Positions 34,151 to 44,004 of a stretch of 64,000 bases of DNA are shown piece by piece. The stretch covers positions 407,498-471,497 of the forward strand of contig CADASL010000002.1 of NCBI GenBank assembly GCA_902790595.1. The letters run 5' to 3'. Positions within the stretch are counted from its first letter, which is position 1. The number at the start of each line of letters is the position of its first letter. The DNA is from an uncultured Bacteroidales bacterium (GTDB lineage: Bacteria; Bacteroidota; Bacteroidia; Bacteroidales; SZUA-534). The position numbers and the translations under genes were made by a program. The notes under the pieces were generated by a model that saw only the letters and a program-made list of their open reading frames with translations, made no database searches and had not been told where the DNA came from.

Positions 34151-34938
34151 ACGAATGGTTTGAAAATAGCATTAATCAGTATTACCACTGGTTAAAAGAA
34201 AAAACAGTTGTTAAAACCGACAATCAAACTGGTTGGTCTGTGGTATCCACGCCTTTTTTGGGGCTTTTCAACGACCCGATTGAAGTGTATATGAAAGCGC
34301 AGGGCGATACCATATTGTTGTCCGACGATGGTACCACACTTAAAAACCTGGATTTGGCAGGAGCCAATGTGACGCGTTCCCCCAAAAGAAAGGAGTGGCT
34401 TGATTTCATATTGTTGAATTATGGAGTTGAATTGCAAAATGATGAATTGTGTATTAGTGCAAAACAAGCCGATTTTCCGCAAAAGAAACATAATTTGATT
34501 TGCGCCATTTCGGAGATTTCTGATATGGAAATCACAGCAAAACATATTGTTTCTTCGTTGTTCAGAGAGGATGTCAAACAACTGCTTGACGAACAGAATA
34601 TTATTTATACACCGCAATTTATCACCAAAGGAAATACTGGTATTGAATTCACATTTGATTTCCAGATAGCAGGAAGGGAAAAAGAATTGGTTTTGAAGTC
34701 GTTCAATTCTTTGAATAAAATCAATGTCCCGAGTTTTCTATTCAGTTTGGATGATATTAGACCCGTTAGAGAAAAAACTTCTGGTAAAGAATTGTTGAGC
34801 CTGGCCGTGATTAACGACAGTGAAAAAGAGATAAAACCTGAATATATTAACGCTTTGCAGAGCAAGAATACAGATATTATTTTTTGGAGTGAGCGAAACA
34901 AGCCAGAAAACATTCAAAAACTTCGTATGGTGGCATAG
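34147..34938 (+). CDS. DUF1828 domain protein in restriction locus
   Basis: 263 residues. The N-terminal DUF1828 domain shows STPFLGLFNDPIEVYMKAQG, then ILLSDDGTTLKNLDLAG near 55-71, a conserved feature of the family. The C-terminal half (LPxFLFSLDDIRPV type, IIFWSERNKP) fits the associated DUF1829 region. It is found in phages, prophages and accessory islands; function is not established. It overlaps the preceding gene by 4 bp. The 173 bp to hsdS contain a hairpin with arms GCCCTTCA and TTGAGGGGC near 35033-35070 but no strong terminator. Confidence 0.7.
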   Translation: MNEWFENSINQYYHWLKEKTVVKTDNQTGWSVVSTPFLGLFNDPIEVYMKAQGDTILLSDDGTTLKNLDLAGANVTRSPKRKEWLDFILLNYGVELQNDELCISAKQADFPQKKHNLICAISEISDMEITAKHIVSSLFREDVKQLLDEQNIIYTPQFITKGNTGIEFTFDFQIAGREKELVLKSFNSLNKINVPSFLFSLDDIRPVREKTSGKELLSLAVINDSEKEIKPEYINALQSKNTDIIFWSERNKPENIQKLRMVA

Positions 34939-35111
34939 ATACATTGAACTATGATGATAAACATTGAAAAAAGTTGTATGTTTGGCAACCCAAAGAATCG
35001 GTTGTATTCTTTGATGCAATTTATTGATAATAAGCCCTTCAGGCGCGCCTTTGGCAGCATACTTGAGGGGCGTTTCTCATTTTATAGGGCAGCTAATTCA
35101 TTCGTATCATT

Positions 35112-36374
35112 ATGACCACTATCCCCACACATAACAACACCCCCGCCCTTCGCTTCCCCGACTTTCTCAACGACGGGGAATGGGAAGTGAAAAGATTAGG
35201 AGATTGTCTAATACAAACACCAGATTATGGTATAAATTCATCTGCGGTTCCTTTTTCCAACAATTTGCCGACATATTTGAGAATTACTGATATTTCCGAT
35301 GATGGGCTGTTTATAAAGGAAAGCAAAGTTTCTGTTGATACGGTTTTATCAAAAGACAATTCGCTACAAGAAGGAGACATCGTATTTGCAAGAACAGGTG
35401 CAAGTGTTGGGAAAGTATATAAATATAGGGAATCAGACGGTCCGTTGGTCTTTGCCGGTTTTTTGATACGAATTAAACCAAATGAATCTCAATTGAGTTC
35501 CGAATTCCTGTTTCAGTATTTGTTTTCAAGTACATATAAAAAATGGGTCGAGGTAACATCTACAAGGAGTGGACAACCAGGTCTTAATAGTGCTGATATT
35601 TCTTCTTTGATGATTCCATTTCCCAAACTCGCCGAGCAGCAGCGCATCGCCGCCTGCCTTTCTGCAGCAGATGAAATGATAACCGCTACCAAAAGCAAAC
35701 TCGAACAACTGAAAGACCATAAAAAAGGTTTGATGCAGAAACTTTTCCCCACCAAAGGCAAAAAACTGCCAGAACTGCGATTCAAGGGATTTGAGAAAGA
35801 TGGGGAATGGAAGGAAAAGAAGTTGGAAGAATTAATTGAAGAGGTTAAAGAAACCATTACAGACACTACAACAATACCTTTGTATAGTTTAACCATTGAG
35901 GATGGTATAACTTCAAAAACAGAAAGATACGAGAGGGGATTCCTTGTGACCAAAAAAGATAATGCTTTTAAAGTTGTGTCCCCTAATGATTTTGTTTCAA
36001 ATCCTATGAATTTGCGTTTCGGGGCTGTTGGTTACAACCATAATCCTTTTAAGGTTTGTGTTTCGGGGTATTATGATGTTTTCAGATTTAAAGAAACAGG
36101 TGTTACAGTATTTTGGAGCAATTACTTAAAAAGTGATTTGTTATTACATAAATACGATGAAATAGCAATCGGTTCTTTGATAGAAAAAAGAAGAATATAT
36201 TTCTCTAATTTGCTAAATTTGAAATTATTAGTTCCTTCCATTCCCGAGCAGTGCAAAATAGCCGATTGTCTGACAACGATTGACGAAATGATAAATCAAT
36301 ACACCAATAAGGTTGCAATGTTGGAACAGCATAAAAAGGGATTGATGCAACAGATGTTTCCCAAAATGAATTGA
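35112..36374 (+). CDS. hsdS: Type I restriction enzyme, specificity subunit
   Basis: 420 residues with two target-recognition halves. The first (about 1-200) has LPTYLRITDISDDG and ends with FPKLAEQQRIAACLSAADEMI. The second (about 220-418) ends with VPSIPEQCKIADCLTTIDEMI. The two Q-x-I-A-x-C-L-x-x-x-D-E-M-I repeats are the conserved spacer helices. A KKGLMQKLFP / KKGLMQQMFP motif closes each half. The low GC and irregular codons of the recognition parts fit the usual exchange of such domains. The recognised sequence cannot be read from the protein. hsdM starts 2 bp after its stop. Confidence 0.95.
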   Translation: MTTIPTHNNTPALRFPDFLNDGEWEVKRLGDCLIQTPDYGINSSAVPFSNNLPTYLRITDISDDGLFIKESKVSVDTVLSKDNSLQEGDIVFARTGASVGKVYKYRESDGPLVFAGFLIRIKPNESQLSSEFLFQYLFSSTYKKWVEVTSTRSGQPGLNSADISSLMIPFPKLAEQQRIAACLSAADEMITATKSKLEQLKDHKKGLMQKLFPTKGKKLPELRFKGFEKDGEWKEKKLEELIEEVKETITDTTTIPLYSLTIEDGITSKTERYERGFLVTKKDNAFKVVSPNDFVSNPMNLRFGAVGYNHNPFKVCVSGYYDVFRFKETGVTVFWSNYLKSDLLLHKYDEIAIGSLIEKRRIYFSNLLNLKLLVPSIPEQCKIADCLTTIDEMINQYTNKVAMLEQHKKGLMQQMFPKMN

Positions 36375-36376
36375 CT

Positions 36377-37981
36377 ATGACACAAAACAGACAAATAGAA
36401 TTAGGCAAAACCCTTTGGAGCATCGCCAACAATCTGCGCGGTGCAATGATGGCGGATGACTTCCGCGATTATATGCTTTCGTTTCTTTTTTGGAAGTATC
36501 TGTCGGATAGTTATCTGAAATCCGCCAAAAAAGAATTGGGGTCAGACTATCCCCAGACCAACGATAACAATCCATTGCAAATTTGGTATCAGAACAATCC
36601 TGCCGATGTGGAATTGTTTGAAAATCAGATGCGCAAGAAGATTCATTACGTCATAAAGCCCGAATATCTTTGGAATAACATTGTTGAACTAGCCCGTACG
36701 CAGAGCGACGAATTGCTTGACACATTATACAAGGGCTTTAAATACATTGAAGAGAAGTCGTTTGAGAGTTCTTTTAAAGGGTTGTTCTCGGAAATAAATC
36801 TGTTTTCCGAGAAATTAGGCAAGAGCAATACCGAACGGAATAAACTGCTGTGGAAGGTTATCGGAACAATTTCAGAAGGCCTTGCTGACAGTGGCGTTGA
36901 GGGCGACTCGTTGGGCGATGCCTACGAGTATCTCATTGGTCAGTTTGCCGCAGGCTCGGGGCAGAAAGCGGGTGAGTTCTACACACCGCAGATGATTTCA
37001 ACAATCCTTTCGCGCATTGTCACACTCGATTGCCAAGACCCTGCGTCGGGCAAGAAAAAACGCATTGAAAACGTGCTCGATTTTGCTTGCGGTTCGGGTT
37101 CGCTGCTGCTCAATGTGCGCCACGAGATGGAAGGCTTCAGCATAGGCAAGATATATGGTCAGGAGAAGAATATCACCACCTACAACCTTGCCCGAATGAA
37201 TATGCTTTTGCACGGAGTGAAAGATGTTGAGTTTGAAATCCACCACGGTGACTCACTTGCCAACGATTGGAGCATACTCAATGAGCAGAATCCCGCGCAG
37301 AAGATGCAGTTCGATGCTGTGGTGGCCAATCCGCCTTTCAGCCTTCGTTGGGACCCAACGGAGGAAACCGCCAAGGATTTCCGTTTCAGCCGTTTCGGCG
37401 TTGCGCCCAAATCTGCCGCCGATTTTGCATTTCTGTTGCACGGCTTTCATTTTCTGAGCGACAACGGCACAATGGCGATCATTCTGCCGCACGGCGTGCT
37501 GTTTCGTGGCGGCAAGGAGGAAGTTATCCGTAAAAAACTGCTCGAAGACGATAATATTGATGCAGTAATTGGTCTGCCAGCCAACTTGTTCTATTCCACA
37601 GGCATTCCTGTTTGCATTATTGTGCTGAAAAAGTGCCGCAAGAACGACAAGATTTTGTTCATAAATGCCAGCGGTGATGAGCACTACGAGAAAGGCAAGC
37701 GCCAGAACAACCTTCGAGACTGCGATGTGGAGAAGATTGTTGACACCTATCAGTTCCGCCGCGAGGAGCCGCGCTATTCGCGCCAGGTTTCGTTGCAGGA
37801 AATCAAGGAGAATGACTTCAACCTGAATATCACCCGCTATGTGAACCTGTCAAAAGATGAAGAAGAGATTGATTTGGCCGAAGTTACAAAACGTCTTAAC
37901 GAGTGTGACGCCAGAATTGATGCGGCACAAAACAAACTCAATGGCTATTTGAAGGAGTTGGGTTTGGATGAGTTGAAATAG
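36377..37981 (+). CDS. hsdM: Type I restriction enzyme, methylase subunit
   Basis: N6-adenine methyltransferase subunit, 534 residues from the ATG at 36377 (MTQNRQIELGKTLWSIANN); an in-frame TTG at 36371 would overlap hsdS. The N-terminal helical domain MMADDFRDYMLSFLFWKYLS is followed by GEFYTPQMI, the S-adenosylmethionine site VLDFACGSGSLLLNV and the catalytic motif VVANPPFSLRW (near 315). The C-terminal coiled coil contacts HsdS. It closes the operon. Methylation by this subunit protects the host and together with HsdR/HsdS forms the restriction complex. Confidence 0.96.
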   Translation: MTQNRQIELGKTLWSIANNLRGAMMADDFRDYMLSFLFWKYLSDSYLKSAKKELGSDYPQTNDNNPLQIWYQNNPADVELFENQMRKKIHYVIKPEYLWNNIVELARTQSDELLDTLYKGFKYIEEKSFESSFKGLFSEINLFSEKLGKSNTERNKLLWKVIGTISEGLADSGVEGDSLGDAYEYLIGQFAAGSGQKAGEFYTPQMISTILSRIVTLDCQDPASGKKKRIENVLDFACGSGSLLLNVRHEMEGFSIGKIYGQEKNITTYNLARMNMLLHGVKDVEFEIHHGDSLANDWSILNEQNPAQKMQFDAVVANPPFSLRWDPTEETAKDFRFSRFGVAPKSAADFAFLLHGFHFLSDNGTMAIILPHGVLFRGGKEEVIRKKLLEDDNIDAVIGLPANLFYSTGIPVCIIVLKKCRKNDKILFINASGDEHYEKGKRQNNLRDCDVEKIVDTYQFRREEPRYSRQVSLQEIKENDFNLNITRYVNLSKDEEEIDLAEVTKRLNECDARIDAAQNKLNGYLKELGLDELK

Positions 37982-38047
37982 GTACAAGGAAGAGTTCAAC
38001 ATCGGTTTTAAAAACACAATGTGAAACAGCAATATTGGAAAGAGCTA

Positions 38048-38983
38048 TTATTTTTCAACAGTCTCTTTCACAATATAAATAGGCCGGTGCTTCACCTCGT
38101 CGAATATATACCCGACATACTGCCCGATTATTCCTATCACAAATAATTGAATGCTGGCGAACGCGCTCATAAAAACAATCAGGGTTGTGTAACCCGAAAC
38201 AGGCGTGTTGTATATCCACATAACAATCGAATACACAATCAGTATCAATGAGATACAACCAAAAATAACGCCGGCAATCAGCCCCAGCTGCAAAGGCAGT
38301 TTTGTGAACGACGAGATGGCCGTGAACGACAAACGAAGCAGTTTCAGAAACGAATATTTGCTTTTTCCGTCAATCCGGTTGTCGGCGACATACTCGATGG
38401 TTGTTTTCCGGAACCCGATTGTTTGAATAATGCCGCGCAGGAATCGCGTCCGTTCGCGATAGTCATTTTTCAGTACATCAGCCACTTTCCGCGATATAAG
38501 GAAAAAGTCGGAAGCGTTTTCGGCAAGTTTGGCGTCCGACATTCTGTTTATAATCTTGTAGAACAGTTTCGAATTCGATTTCTTGACAAAACCGGCGTCT
38601 TTCCGCTCAACACGAACCATATTCACAATTTCAAAACCCTCCTCCCACTTGCTTACCATTTCTGGAATTTTTACGGGCGGATGCTGCAAATCGCTGTCCA
38701 TACAAATTATGGCTCGGCCGTTGCTGTAGTCGATGCCGGCCATCATTGCCGCCTCGTGACCGAAATTCCGCGACAAGTCTATCAGCCTGATACGGTTGTC
38801 TGCCGATACTATTTTCTTGAGTATCAATGCGGTATTATCAGTACTGCCGTCATTCACAAAAACAATTTCGTACGACAACGGCATCTGCGAGAGCGTCTTG
38901 GTAAGCTCTGTGTAGCATCTTTCAATCCCCGGCTCCTCATTATATGCGGAAATCACAACTGATAAATCTACATCAACATCCAT
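38048..38983 (-). CDS. Family 2 glycosyltransferase, polyprenyl-phosphate sugar synthase type
   Basis: The ATG at 38983 (MDVDVDLSVVISAYNEEPGI) is preferred; the frame continues to 39082 but without family similarity. 311 residues. GT-A fold motifs are VVISAYNEE, VNDGSTDNT and MDSDLQHPPVKIPEM, followed by RFLRGIIQTIGFRKTTIEY. Two C-terminal membrane segments (about 235-255 and 270-290) are typical of DPM1/GtrB/ArnC-type enzymes that load a sugar on undecaprenyl phosphate. It is divergent from a YfhO-like membrane gene that may use such a lipid-linked sugar. Confidence 0.88.
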   Translation of the reverse strand: MDVDVDLSVVISAYNEEPGIERCYTELTKTLSQMPLSYEIVFVNDGSTDNTALILKKIVSADNRIRLIDLSRNFGHEAAMMAGIDYSNGRAIICMDSDLQHPPVKIPEMVSKWEEGFEIVNMVRVERKDAGFVKKSNSKLFYKIINRMSDAKLAENASDFFLISRKVADVLKNDYRERTRFLRGIIQTIGFRKTTIEYVADNRIDGKSKYSFLKLLRLSFTAISSFTKLPLQLGLIAGVIFGCISLILIVYSIVMWIYNTPVSGYTTLIVFMSAFASIQLFVIGIIGQYVGYIFDEVKHRPIYIVKETVEK

Positions 38984-39180
38984 AAATTCAATTTTAACGA
39001 TTGCAAGAAAATTCTTTTTAACGGCAACAACTCTAACATTTTGTTGCTCTTGTACCCGCCCAGCCCCAGAATCGGTATTCAACTCCGCAATTTATAATTT
39101 TTGTACTTTTGCAAGCAAAATAACTAATATGGTTTTGCGAGCGCGCACTTGCACCATAACCACCTTATTTAAAGACTGAT

Positions 39181-41277
39181 ATGAACTTTATCGAAGTTTT
39201 AAAAAGCAAGAAATACTACTTTTTTCTGCTGTTTGTTTGCGTTGCGGCCTGCTTTGGCACACTGATATACGCTCCCATATTCGATTTTGCCGACGAATTT
39301 TTTCCAAAACGATGGTCGATGATGAATGCTCTGGAGAATGGCTTTTGGCCGTTTTGGAGCCCATACAGGTCGATGGGCATCCCCGCCCACGCCGACCCTC
39401 AATCGTCGGTTTTCTACCTGCCTTTCTGGATTTTAGCCCTCGTTGGACATTACAATCCGTATTTCTGGGGCGCGGAATTTATCTTTCACGTTTATGTTGC
39501 CGGCTGCGGATTCTTTTGTCTGTCGCATCTGTTTTCAAAAAACGATAGAATTTGCTTTGTGGCGGCCTGCTGCTATATGCTGTCCGGCGTTTTCACCGGC
39601 AACACGCAGCACTATTCCTGGATTATAGCAATGGCCTGGCTTCCGTGGATTTTCCATTTCTTCTTTTCGGTGTTCGCGAATCCGACAATTAAAAACTCCA
39701 TTGGCTTATCTTTTTCATTATCACTATTGTTCACGGGCGGTTATTCCGGATTTGCCTTTATTTTGTTCTACTTTTTCATTGCGTACGCCGCGGTCCGTTT
39801 CGTTAAACTGATTCGTCAGAAAGATTTTGCGTCAATAAAACCGTTGCTCTGCCAACTTGGCCTGTCGGTCGGGCTGTTTGTTCTGATGGCGTTGCCGTCG
39901 CTCATATCGTTTGCCGAAACAACAAAATATGTAACCCGTGGCGACACTCTGACCTTTGAGCAGGCAACCGCCGTGGCTTTCGTGCCCAAAGCCTTGCTCA
40001 CGCTCTTTTTCCCGTGGATGTCGGGTTACGACCGCGGTTGGATGCCGTTAGACATATCAATGCGGTCAATATTTATTGGTGTTCTCACAGTCTATTTTTT
40101 CATTATCGGATTGGCTCAGAAGAAAAACACCAACGCCCTGATTATGCTGGTTTTTGGCATAATTTGCCTTCTGCTTTCGTTTGGGAATCAACTGCCTGTC
40201 TATCGGTTGGCCTACAAACTTCCGTTTATCGGGATGCTGCGTTTCCAAACCATATTCCGCTGCTTCTTTATGCTCTCGATGCTCATTTTCGCCATAATGG
40301 GAATGGAGGCGTTTGTGAGCGACTTCAACAAAAACCGGAAGTCATTTCTGTTGTTTCTGACGGCCGCCGGCCTGATGTATATCATTGTATTTGTGGCAAA
40401 TGCCATACACATCGACACCGAAGCCATTAAGCAGCGCGACAACAGTTTCCATTGGGCTTTGCAATCGGCCATATACATTGCGATTCTGGCCGCTTCAGCT
40501 TGGCTGCTTTTGAAAAAGAGAGAAAACTCATTCAAATATTTATCGATTCTGATAGTTGCCGATATTATTCTGTCGAGTTGGCTGTGCCTTGCCTCAACGG
40601 GCTATCAGAAAAAATTCACAAACAAGCAGTTCTGTCAGGTTCTGGCGTCGGAACCAAAGGAATTTCCGGTGCCGGAAGGCGTGACCTCGTGCGAGGAGAT
40701 ACAACGCGGAAAAGACTACCACACGCTTTGGCAGAATTTAGGCTGCCTCACAAAGAAAATTGAATGGATAAGCCGCGACCCCTTCAAACTGAAAAATCAC
40801 GAGGAACTGATAGAAAAATACATCGAAGAAGAGAAAACTCTCAGTCTGCCATCGGCTATTATTGTTCCAAGCGAGGTGGTGTACTCGGCAGAATCAATGC
40901 TATTCTCGACCGATACTGTTTACACTTCGCAAGCCGAAAACGCCAATCACTACAGCACTCCGGCAAACTGCGCCATCACCGCATTCGGACCCGGCAAAAT
41001 TGAAATATCCACCGAAACTGAAGAATCGCGCCCGATTGTTGTCGCACAAATGTACTATCCGGGCTGGGAAGCTACACTTGACGACTCCATACCATTGGAA
41101 ATCAGTGTAATGAACAAAGCTATGATGACTGTTTACGCGCCCCAAGGCAACCACACAATCCGAATGACATACAACCGAACCGACTGCAAAATAGCATTCA
41201 TCATTGAGTGCCTGACCGTATTGCTGTCACTCTTTTTTGTCGGATACAAACAAATAAAAACATTTTCGTATCTTTAA
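39181..41277 (+). CDS. YfhO-like multi-spanning membrane protein
   Basis: 698 residues, about twelve membrane segments in the first 470 and a soluble beta-rich C-terminal domain (about 490-680), then a final membrane segment. The luminal first loop has DFADEFFPKRWSMMNALENG and PYRSMGIPAHADPQSSVFYLP, the acidic loop pattern of YfhO and other GT-C-type glycosyltransferases. YfhO proteins are linked to glycosylation of lipoteichoic acid or envelope polymers in Firmicutes; in Bacteroidota the substrate is unknown. It lies 19 bp before mltF and divergent from a polyprenyl-phosphate glycosyltransferase. Confidence 0.83.
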   Translation: MNFIEVLKSKKYYFFLLFVCVAACFGTLIYAPIFDFADEFFPKRWSMMNALENGFWPFWSPYRSMGIPAHADPQSSVFYLPFWILALVGHYNPYFWGAEFIFHVYVAGCGFFCLSHLFSKNDRICFVAACCYMLSGVFTGNTQHYSWIIAMAWLPWIFHFFFSVFANPTIKNSIGLSFSLSLLFTGGYSGFAFILFYFFIAYAAVRFVKLIRQKDFASIKPLLCQLGLSVGLFVLMALPSLISFAETTKYVTRGDTLTFEQATAVAFVPKALLTLFFPWMSGYDRGWMPLDISMRSIFIGVLTVYFFIIGLAQKKNTNALIMLVFGIICLLLSFGNQLPVYRLAYKLPFIGMLRFQTIFRCFFMLSMLIFAIMGMEAFVSDFNKNRKSFLLFLTAAGLMYIIVFVANAIHIDTEAIKQRDNSFHWALQSAIYIAILAASAWLLLKKRENSFKYLSILIVADIILSSWLCLASTGYQKKFTNKQFCQVLASEPKEFPVPEGVTSCEEIQRGKDYHTLWQNLGCLTKKIEWISRDPFKLKNHEELIEKYIEEEKTLSLPSAIIVPSEVVYSAESMLFSTDTVYTSQAENANHYSTPANCAITAFGPGKIEISTETEESRPIVVAQMYYPGWEATLDDSIPLEISVMNKAMMTVYAPQGNHTIRMTYNRTDCKIAFIIECLTVLLSLFFVGYKQIKTFSYL

Positions 41278-41296
41278 CACGATTTGTGTTTGAGCA

Positions 41297-42709
41297 ATGA
41301 AAGTGTGGCTGAAAATATCGACCATTATTGCTGTCGGCGCTCTGCTTGGGGCCTGTCACCGGCAGCCGAGCGCCGATAACACCATTGGCCACGACCTTGA
41401 CGCCATTGAGCAGCGCGGCACGCTTCTGGCATTAACCGACTACAACTCAATAAGTTATTTTACCTACCGTGGCACGCCGATGGGCTATCAGTACGAACTG
41501 CTTCAAAACCTTGCAAGCAAGTTGGGGCTGAAACTCGAACTTGAGGTGTCGAACAATCTTGAGAAAGATTTCGATGACCTTGCCAACCATAAAGTTGATT
41601 TGCTGGCCATCAACCTGACCGTGACTGCTGAACGGCAGAAACTGATGAATTTCACGTCGCCGATAATGGAAACGAGGCAAGTACTTGTGCAGTTGTCGGA
41701 AAGGCAGCGTCGGCGCAACAATCCCGACTACGACGGCTCGATGCAAATAAAAACACCGCTCGATATGGCCGGCAAGACCATTCACGTGGTCAAGAACTCG
41801 GCTTTCGCCGAAAGGCTGCGCAACATTGAGTCGGAAATCGGTGACTCAATCGACATTGTTGAAGTTGAGAATATTGATTCGGAGCAGCTTATCGAGCAGG
41901 TGGCACACGGCCAAATCGACTATTGCGTGACCGACGAGCCGGTGGCAATGATTAACAAAACCTACCACCCAGCGCTCGACATCAGCGTGGCGGTGTCGTT
42001 CCCTCAGAATATGGCGTGGGCCGTGAGCAAGGACAATCCTCAACTTTTGGAAGCCATAAACGAGTGGATTGCGGAGACAAAGGGCTCAACATTTCATATG
42101 GTGCTCTACAAAAAATATTTCAAAGACCCGAAAACACTCACGCGCGCGCAAAGTCCTTACCTGTCGTTCAAAGGCGGCAGCCTGTCGATTTACGACGACG
42201 CAATAAAAAAATGCAGCAAGATTATCGACTGGGACTGGCGGCTGCTGGCGGCGGTCATCTATCAAGAATCGCGGTTCAAGACCGATGCGCGGTCGTGGTG
42301 CGGCGCCTATGGGCTGATGCAACTGATGCCTGAAACTGCGGCCCGCTATGGTATAGATTCCACTTCGTCGCCCGAAGCCAACATCAAGGCTGGCGTGAAA
42401 TATCTGAAGTGGATTGACAAGCAACTGACTGATTCTGTGACTGATAAGAACGAGCGCACAAAATTCGTTCTGGCAGCATACAATATTGGTTTAGGGCACA
42501 TTCTCGACGCACGACGCGTGGCTCGGGCCAATGGCGGCAACCCCGATGTGTGGGACGACGGCGTGGATTTCTACCTGATGCACAAGTCGGAACCAACTTA
42601 CTACAACCCCGACCTTGTGCGCTCGGGCTACTGCCGCGGCGATGAAACCTACAATTTTGTGCGCGACATTATGGAACGCTACCGAATCTACACAACACTC
42701 ATAAAATAG
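41297..42709 (+). CDS. mltF: Membrane-bound lytic murein transglycosylase F
   Basis: 470-residue lipoprotein (MKVWLKISTIIAVGALLGACH, lipobox LGAC). The N-terminal part is a solute-binding-protein-like module (about 40-270: LLALTDYNSISYFTYRGTPMGYQYEL), and the C-terminal part is an SLT lytic transglycosylase: AVIYQESRF with the catalytic Glu324, then GAYGLMQLMPETAARYGI and LAAYNIGLGHILDA. This two-domain layout is that of MltF. It cleaves peptidoglycan glycan strands, with the first domain as a regulatory module. It is followed 14 bp later by a glycosyltransferase gene. Confidence 0.95.
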   Translation: MKVWLKISTIIAVGALLGACHRQPSADNTIGHDLDAIEQRGTLLALTDYNSISYFTYRGTPMGYQYELLQNLASKLGLKLELEVSNNLEKDFDDLANHKVDLLAINLTVTAERQKLMNFTSPIMETRQVLVQLSERQRRRNNPDYDGSMQIKTPLDMAGKTIHVVKNSAFAERLRNIESEIGDSIDIVEVENIDSEQLIEQVAHGQIDYCVTDEPVAMINKTYHPALDISVAVSFPQNMAWAVSKDNPQLLEAINEWIAETKGSTFHMVLYKKYFKDPKTLTRAQSPYLSFKGGSLSIYDDAIKKCSKIIDWDWRLLAAVIYQESRFKTDARSWCGAYGLMQLMPETAARYGIDSTSSPEANIKAGVKYLKWIDKQLTDSVTDKNERTKFVLAAYNIGLGHILDARRVARANGGNPDVWDDGVDFYLMHKSEPTYYNPDLVRSGYCRGDETYNFVRDIMERYRIYTTLIK

Positions 42710-42723
42710 TGTGTATTAGTTAG

Positions 42724-43818
42724 ATGGCCTATACAATCGTTTCTTTGGTTTTTATTGCGGTTTCGCTCGCTTACGCGATTTTGATTATTCGTATCCGTTT
42801 TGGATTCAAAAAGATAGCGCAGCAACCACAACACAATGGCGCAAATCTGGCGGGGAGTGTTGTGGTGCCATTCCACAACGAAGAAGACACAATCCAAAGC
42901 ACTCTTGAGTCGATTTTGAGCCAGCAGACCAACGCTGATTTTGAAGTCATTGCCATCGACGACCACAGCACCGACGGCTCGCACAGTGTGGTAAGCGCAA
43001 TGCTTGCCGCCAATCCGCGTTTGCGCTTGATAGAAGCCAACGACTGCGGAAAGAAAAACGCACTGTCGGAAGCCATTGCCGCGGCGCGGTTCAACGCCAT
43101 AATCACCGCCGATGCCGACTGCTCTTATCCGCAGGGCTGGCTCGACGCAATGGTGGCCACCTTCAGCCACGAGAAATGCGCCCTGCTGGCCGCGCCTGTG
43201 GTGCTTTCGCCCGTGAGCGGTTGGTTTCAGAAGTTCCAATTCGTCGATTTTGCAAGCCTTGTAGGCAGCGGCATTGGTGCGGCAGGCTGCCGACGGCCAA
43301 TAATGTGCAACGGCGCAAACCTGATGTTCGACCGCCTGGAATACAACAAGTTAACCGACCCGCTCAATTTGCGAATCGCTTCGGGCGACGATGTTTTTCT
43401 GCTTCACAAGATGAAGGCCGCTGGGGCCAAAATCAGTTTCACCGCGCAACCCGAAACCATTGCCACAACCCGCCCCGCCCCTTCGATGGGCGCCTTTCTG
43501 CGACAGCGCACACGCTGGGGCGGCAAAGCCACTGGCTACACCGATACCGACAGCCTTGTGGTAGCCGCGGTGGTGGCGGCAGAGTCGGTTCTGCTTTGCG
43601 TTGGAATTGCCGCACTGCCACTACTGTGGAAGCCCGCACTCGCCTTGTATCTCACAAAACTATTTGCCGACACTCTGCTGCTTGCGGCCGTTTGCAAGCG
43701 GTTCGGCAACCGTCGGATTTTGTGGTGGATGCCTGTGTATGAGATTGTTGTGGCGGTTTACACCGTATGTGTGGCGGTTGCCGCTATGGCGGGAATCGGC
43801 AAAAAGAAGTGGAAATGA
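42724..43818 (+). CDS. Membrane family 2 glycosyltransferase
   Basis: 364 residues. An N-terminal membrane segment is followed by a GT-A domain with VVPFHNEEDTIQSTLESI, IDDHSTDGSH and ITADADCSYPQGW (DxD), and FLRQRTRWGGKATGY, the (Q/R)xxRW motif of processive-type GT2 enzymes. Two to three C-terminal membrane segments follow. Similar Bacteroidota proteins are annotated only as glycosyltransferases. It sits in a run YfhO-mltF-GT2, suggesting a role in the cell envelope. Confidence 0.87.
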   Translation: MAYTIVSLVFIAVSLAYAILIIRIRFGFKKIAQQPQHNGANLAGSVVVPFHNEEDTIQSTLESILSQQTNADFEVIAIDDHSTDGSHSVVSAMLAANPRLRLIEANDCGKKNALSEAIAAARFNAIITADADCSYPQGWLDAMVATFSHEKCALLAAPVVLSPVSGWFQKFQFVDFASLVGSGIGAAGCRRPIMCNGANLMFDRLEYNKLTDPLNLRIASGDDVFLLHKMKAAGAKISFTAQPETIATTRPAPSMGAFLRQRTRWGGKATGYTDTDSLVVAAVVAAESVLLCVGIAALPLLWKPALALYLTKLFADTLLLAAVCKRFGNRRILWWMPVYEIVVAVYTVCVAVAAMAGIGKKKWK

Positions 43819-43970
43819 TGATTTTTTTTGCGGACAGAAATGATTACCAAAAACCGCATAATAACATTCATACGTCTCATTTACAACCTTTTTCTGTTGT
43901 CTGTTGTCCGTAGTCTTTTGTCCAAAATCCACCTTCTCAACTTTAGTGATACACTTATCCAAAAATTGGG

Positions 43971-43978
43971 TACTTTTG
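43971..43978 (+). promoter_or_regulatory. -7 element upstream of manA
   Basis: TACTTTTG fits the TAnnTTTG consensus, 27 bp before the manA ATG. A -33 partner is not clear. Confidence 0.5.
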
Positions 43979-44004
43979 CAGACTTGTAAAAATTGACTGA
44001 CAAG

